A stretch of 10,734 bases of DNA from assembly GCA_024681175.1 (NCBI GenBank), contig JAILBI010000137.1, positions 1 through 10,734 of the forward strand, read 5' to 3'. Below, piece by piece: positions 8,400 to 10,734 of the stretch. Source of the stretch: Acholeplasmatales bacterium (GTDB lineage Bacteria > Bacillota_I > Bacilli_A > Acholeplasmatales > Anaeroplasmataceae). A model generated the notes under the pieces. That model did no database searches. It was given only the letters and a program-made list of their open reading frames with translations, and was not told the DNA's origin. Position 1 is the first letter of the stretch; every line of letters starts with the position of its first letter. The translations under genes and the position numbers were made by a program.

Positions 8400-8943
8400 T
8401 ATGAAAGATATTTATAAAGAAATATATGATAGATTTTATAATGATTATAAAGACTATTTTGCAAAAGATTTAAATGATTTTACAAATATTGAGCATGGTA
8501 TGGAAAATACTCCATCTAAGACATATTTTGCCTTTAATCAGGTAAATAAAGGAATAATGGTTGATGGTGTTAATAAATTATATAACCTTACTATTTCAAC
8601 AGTTATTATTTCTGTTAATGGTGAAGCTGCATGTAATTTCATGATAAATTATAATAAAAATGTATTATTTATGTTTACATCAAATTCTTATAATCGTTTA
8701 ACTACAGTATCATTATCTAATGAAGGTATCAATGATGAAGAATTAGCTAATATATTCTCATGTGTTGTATCTTATTTAAAGGATGATATGAAGATGTATG
8801 ATAATAAAACATTAGATGGTGTTATAATATCTATTAATCAAACATTATCTCCTGAAAATGTATCTACAAAGAATTTAGCATTAAATGAAATAATAGATGA
8901 AGTATATGATAAGATGATGGGTTCATCATCTATTGTAAGTTAA
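8392..8943 (+). CDS. Uncharacterised protein at the end of the suf operon
   Basis: I do not recognise this 183-residue protein. It starts inside sufB (8-nt overlap; a second ATG is at 8401), with AGGA at 8384-8387 as a closely spaced ribosome binding site, so it is probably translated together with SufB. It has no signal peptide or hydrophobic membrane segment and should be cytosolic. Residues 1-30 are highly charged and Tyr-rich, probably helical. The middle (65-110) alternates beta-type residues ([26 protein letters not shown]). Residues 115-175 look helical again with an acidic end. Two cysteines (81 and 124) are not in a metal-binding spacing. Codon use matches the suf genes. The position suggests a link with Fe-S assembly, but no motif shows what it does. 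Its last codons contain the -35 element of the next promoter. Confidence 0.8.
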   Translation: MVNMKDIYKEIYDRFYNDYKDYFAKDLNDFTNIEHGMENTPSKTYFAFNQVNKGIMVDGVNKLYNLTISTVIISVNGEAACNFMINYNKNVLFMFTSNSYNRLTTVSLSNEGINDEELANIFSCVVSYLKDDMKMYDNKTLDGVIISINQTLSPENVSTKNLALNEIIDEVYDKMMGSSSIVS

Positions 8944-8961
8944 AAATAAAAATGATATACT
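8933..8961 (+). promoter_or_regulatory. Promoter for the pseudoknot RNA / trmH leader
   Basis: TTGTAA (8933-8938) and an extended -10, TGATATACT (hexamer TATACT at 8956-8961), are 17 bp apart. Four of six -35 and five of six -10 bases match the consensus, plus the TGn extension. The start is predicted at about 8968-8969, exactly where the base-paired RNA begins. It is the best promoter in the window. Confidence 0.7.
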
Positions 8962-8968
8962 AATCATA

Positions 8969-9078
8969 GTAAAAGGATATTACCTTTTACGTGATGATAT
9001 AGCTTTCAATTTTGGTAATATCCTTATCTATTCTGAAAGTTATTAATATATATAGCCTCCCAATGGGAGGCATTTTTT
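8969..9078 (+). ncRNA. Candidate structured leader RNA or small RNA with an H-type pseudoknot
   Basis: A perfect 12-bp stem joins 8973-8984 (AAGGATATTACC) to 9014-9025 (GGTAATATCCTT). Within its 29-nt loop, 8999-9008 pairs with 9034-9043 downstream of the stem (10 bp with one G-U), which makes an H-type pseudoknot. The same 5' bases can instead fold an 8-bp hairpin (8969-8976 with 8983-8990, 6-nt loop ATATTA), so two exclusive states exist. A promoter ends just upstream and an intrinsic terminator (9055-9078) closes the unit at about 110 nt, directly before the trmH ribosome binding site. It could be a transcription attenuator or riboswitch for trmH, a free small RNA, or a structured 3' end of the suf mRNA. 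I could not match it to a known riboswitch class from memory; no ligand is proposed. Confidence 0.5.
9055..9078 (+). terminator. Strong intrinsic terminator directly before the trmH ribosome binding site
   Basis: A perfect GC-rich 7-bp stem GCCTCCC/GGGAGGC (9055-9061 with 9065-9071) with a 3-nt loop AAT is followed by ATTTTTT. The minus strand lacks a comparable T tract, so it works on the plus strand. It would end both suf operon transcripts and the leader RNA. The trmH ribosome binding site starts at the next base, so trmH expression from upstream needs readthrough. Confidence 0.88.
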
Positions 9079-9086
9079 AAAGGTGA
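9079..9086 (+). promoter_or_regulatory. Ribosome binding site of the trmH-family gene
   Basis: AAAGGTGA directly follows the terminator T tract, and its GG lies 7 nt before the ATG at 9091. There is no room for a separate promoter between terminator and gene. Confidence 0.75.
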
Positions 9087-9090
9087 ATAT

Positions 9091-9789
9091 ATGATTATTA
9101 CATCTAAGGATAATAATAAATTTAAAGAATTATTATATTTAAAAACATCTAAAGGAAGAAAAGAATTAAATAAATTTATTGTAGAAGGACCACATTTAGT
9201 AAAAGAAGCTAAAATGAAAAATATCTTAATTGAAGCATATTCAATTAAAGAAAAGGAAGGCTATAATATTTTATCTGAAGCTTTAATGAAAAAAATATCT
9301 TCTACATCAAGTGTTGTAGAAGAAATAGGTGTTTGTAAAATTATAGAAAATGATAATTTATCTAATAAAATAATCATTTTAGATAATGTACAAGATCCAG
9401 GTAATATTGGAGCCATAATGAGAAGTGCCTGTGCCTTTGGCTTTAAAACAATTATTTTAGGTGAAGGATGTTGTGACATATATAATGATAAAGTAATAAG
9501 ATCAAGCCAAGGAGCTATATTTAAATTATCATTAAGACATGAAAATTTAATTAATTTTATTCCTACATTAAAAGATTATGATGTATATGGAACAGATGTA
9601 AGAAATGGAATTAAATTAGATGATATTAAAAATAATAATAAATTAGCTATTATTTTAGGTAATGAAGGTAATGGTATAAGTGAAGAAGTATTTAAATTAT
9701 TAAATAAAAATATATACATACCTATGGATGATACTGAATCATTAAATGTATCTGTAGCAGCCTCAATAATAATGTATAAATTAAGATGA
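9091..9789 (+). CDS. TrmH/SpoU-family RNA 2'-O-ribose methyltransferase
   Basis: SPOUT-class enzyme that transfers a methyl group from SAM to a ribose 2'-OH in rRNA or tRNA. All three SpoU motifs are present: motif 1 DNVQDPGNIGAIMRSACAFG (98-117) with the catalytic Arg111, motif 2 LGNEGNGI (189-196), and motif 3 IPMDDTESLNVSVAASI (210-226), which form the SAM-binding trefoil knot. The N-terminal part (KFIVEGPHLVKEA, 28-40) is the L30e-like substrate-binding domain. At 232 residues it is slightly short for the family (about 245-260). Which RNA is modified cannot be read from the sequence; the domain layout resembles the Bacillus YsgA and 23S RlmB-type proteins. It is preceded by the pseudoknot leader and terminator and followed by a bidirectional terminator, so it appears to be monocistronic. 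Confidence 0.93.
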   Translation: MIITSKDNNKFKELLYLKTSKGRKELNKFIVEGPHLVKEAKMKNILIEAYSIKEKEGYNILSEALMKKISSTSSVVEEIGVCKIIENDNLSNKIIILDNVQDPGNIGAIMRSACAFGFKTIILGEGCCDIYNDKVIRSSQGAIFKLSLRHENLINFIPTLKDYDVYGTDVRNGIKLDDIKNNNKLAIILGNEGNGISEEVFKLLNKNIYIPMDDTESLNVSVAASIIMYKLR

Positions 9790-9809
9790 AAGGGATTGAT
9801 TCTAAATTA

Positions 9810-9840
9810 AAAAATAATCGGATATGTCCGATTATTTTTC
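9810..9840. terminator. Bidirectional terminator between convergent trmH and def
   Basis: A perfect 13-bp stem (9810-9822 with 9827-9839) with a 4-nt loop has A-rich and T-rich flanks on both sides, so it can end transcripts from either strand (core arms AATAATCGGA/TCCGATTATT). The def stop codon (9832-9834) lies inside the right arm. Confidence 0.88.
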
Positions 9841-10449
9841 TTCTTTATTATCTTCATCAGCTTCTTTATCATCAATAGTATATAATGGGAATATTTTTTT
9901 ATCTAATTCCTCTGGCTTGAACATCTTTGATGTATATAATATACCATCTAAATGATCATATTCATGCTGGAATACTATCGCTGGATAGCCTTCTAAAGTC
10001 ATTGTAACATTTTTAATTCTACCTGTATTATAATCATATGTTGCAGCTTTAATTCTTATTGCATAATGTCTTGGTGTTACTAAGCCTTCAGTTTCTCTTG
10101 TTACAGATAAGCATCCTTCACCACCTGGAAGATAAGTCATTTCCTCGCTTTTTCCAATGATTTTAGGATTGATAAATGCATAAAAATATTTTGTTTTATT
10201 TTCATCTAAGAAATCTGTACAATTTATCGCAAACATTCTTTTTATTACACCAACCTGAGGTGCGGCAATTCCAACACCTGGTCTAATTTTATATTTTTCT
10301 GTTAATTCCTCAACCTCAGATGCCATCATATATTCAGTTAAGCTTCTTATACATTTTTCATCATCCATTGATAATGGGAATTTAACATCTTGGCATTTTT
10401 GATATAGAAGTGGATTTCCTTCAATTATTATATCTTTATTACAATACAT
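9832..10449 (-). CDS. def: Peptide deformylase, Gram-positive type 2
   Basis: Metalloenzyme that removes the formyl group from the N-terminal Met of new proteins at the ribosome. The three motifs are intact: I GVGIAAPQ (58-65), II GGEGCLSV with metal ligand Cys113, and III QHEYDHLDG with His162, Glu163 and His166. The insertion between motifs I and II and the form EGCLSV fit the type 2 enzymes of Bacillota; 205 residues is near their usual length. The C-terminus ends in an acidic tail (DDKEADEDNKEEK). The start is the ATG at 10449, because GGAGG (10458-10462 on the minus strand) lies 8 nt upstream. Longer readings from an ATG overlapping that site, or from a TTG at 10470, are unlikely. It converges on trmH and diverges from the gene at 10523. 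Confidence 0.96.
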   Translation of the reverse strand: MYCNKDIIIEGNPLLYQKCQDVKFPLSMDDEKCIRSLTEYMMASEVEELTEKYKIRPGVGIAAPQVGVIKRMFAINCTDFLDENKTKYFYAFINPKIIGKSEEMTYLPGGEGCLSVTRETEGLVTPRHYAIRIKAATYDYNTGRIKNVTMTLEGYPAIVFQHEYDHLDGILYTSKMFKPEELDKKIFPLYTIDDKEADEDNKEEK

Positions 10450-10457
10450 AATTATTT

Positions 10458-10462
10458 CCTCC
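10458..10462 (-). promoter_or_regulatory. Ribosome binding site that fixes the def start
   Basis: GGAGG on the minus strand lies 8 nt before the ATG at 10449; the in-frame ATG at 10464 overlaps it and has no site of its own. Confidence 0.85.
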
Positions 10463-10474
10463 ATAAACAAAAAG

Positions 10475-10483
10475 ATTATATCA
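10475..10483 (-). promoter_or_regulatory. def promoter, extended -10
   Basis: On the minus strand TGATATAAT is a perfect extended -10 element. The predicted start near 10468 leaves a short leader that contains the GGAGG site. No good -35 hexamer is seen. Confidence 0.65.
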
Positions 10484-10501
10484 TAAAAATATAAATTATT
10501 A

Positions 10502-10507
10502 TATAAT
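10502..10507 (+). promoter_or_regulatory. Possible -10 for the gene at 10523
   Basis: TATAAT on the plus strand lies 15 nt before the start codon, without TGn or a recognisable -35. It would give a leader of only about 10 nt with GGTGAT (10514-10519) at its 5' end, so this call is weak. Confidence 0.3.
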
Positions 10508-10522
10508 ACTTTTGGTGATTTT

Positions 10523-10734
10523 ATGGAAGAATTAATTGATGGATATATAAATGAAATTAAAAATAGTGATGATTTTTTGAAATTAATTGAATTAAAAAAA
10601 TTAATTGATAAAAAATATCAATCATTAATAATGTCATTTAATGTTAAAAAGGATAATTATTTTAAAGCATTAGAAAATAAAAAATATTATAAGGATTTTG
10701 ATATTATTGAAAAAGATTATAGAGATATTAAAAC
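10523..10734 (+). CDS. N-terminal part of a small charged helical protein, YlbF/YmcA-like (3' partial)
   Basis: An open frame of 70 codons runs off the right edge. It starts at an ATG 5 nt after GGTG. The peptide begins MEELIDGYINEIKNSDDF and is almost entirely charged alpha-helix. Its pattern of a first helix, a short break, SLIMSFNVKKDNYFKAL, then YYKDFDIIEKDYRDIK resembles the YlbF/YmcA (DUF964) family. In Bacillus those proteins form a complex that affects RNase Y-dependent mRNA processing. The family call is by pattern only. It is divergent from def, with a 73-nt gap holding both promoters. Confidence 0.55.
   Translation, partial: MEELIDGYINEIKNSDDFLKLIELKKLIDKKYQSLIMSFNVKKDNYFKALENKKYYKDFDIIEKDYRDIK

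Noticed and set aside
8941..9090. Minus-strand small RNA or gene in the trmH leader region
   Set aside because: The promoter signals and the terminator T tract point to the plus strand; read in reverse the GC hairpin is followed by TATATATA, not a T run.
1..10734. Mycoplasma-type code 4 (TGA read as Trp)
   Set aside because: TGA ends sufC, sufD and trmH at the expected protein ends, and Trp is encoded by TGG throughout.
1..10734. CRISPR array, insertion sequence, prophage, tRNA or rRNA
   Set aside because: No regularly spaced repeats, transposase or phage genes, cloverleaf or rRNA-like stretch was found on either strand.

Overview
The window comes from an AT-rich, low-GC Gram-positive bacterium of the Bacillota/Bacilli type, possibly a gut or rumen Erysipelotrichia- or RF39-like lineage. 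The evidence is codon use dominated by A/T-ending codons, strong GGAGG-type ribosome binding sites, a sufC-sufD-sufS-sufU-sufB cluster in the order known from Bacillus, and a Gram-positive-type peptide deformylase. TGA is used as a normal stop (sufC, sufD, trmH), so the Mycoplasma-type code 4 does not apply. The lineage is an inference; no rRNA is present.

Layout: positions 1-1173 hold the 3' part of a secreted-type, multi-domain pectin-degrading protein. An unidentified upstream segment is joined by a serine-rich linker to a family 9 pectate lyase domain, followed by an intrinsic terminator. From 1265 a promoter leads into leuS (leucyl-tRNA synthetase). After only 19 nt comes the tightly packed suf block (3728-8399), which encodes the complete Gram-positive Fe-S assembly machine: SufC ATPase, an unusually short SufD, SufS cysteine desulfurase, the SufU zinc sulfurtransferase and the SufB scaffold. 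A 183-residue protein I do not recognise (8392-8943) overlaps the end of sufB and closes the block.

The most interesting stretch is 8933-9090. An extended -10 promoter is followed, at the predicted +1, by a compact RNA with a 12-bp stem whose loop can form 10 bp with sequence just downstream (an H-type pseudoknot). An 8-bp 5' hairpin that uses the same bases is the alternative fold. A strong intrinsic terminator then abuts the ribosome binding site of a SpoU/TrmH-family RNA methyltransferase gene (9091-9789). This layout fits a cis-acting attenuator or riboswitch, or a roughly 110-nt small RNA; I could not match it to a class I know.

The right end holds a bidirectional terminator shared by trmH and the convergent def gene (peptide deformylase, minus strand). 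A short divergent promoter region follows, then the start of a small charged helical protein resembling the YlbF/YmcA family, cut by the window edge. No tRNA, rRNA, CRISPR array, insertion sequence or phage feature was seen, and no gene-free stretch exceeds 150 bases.
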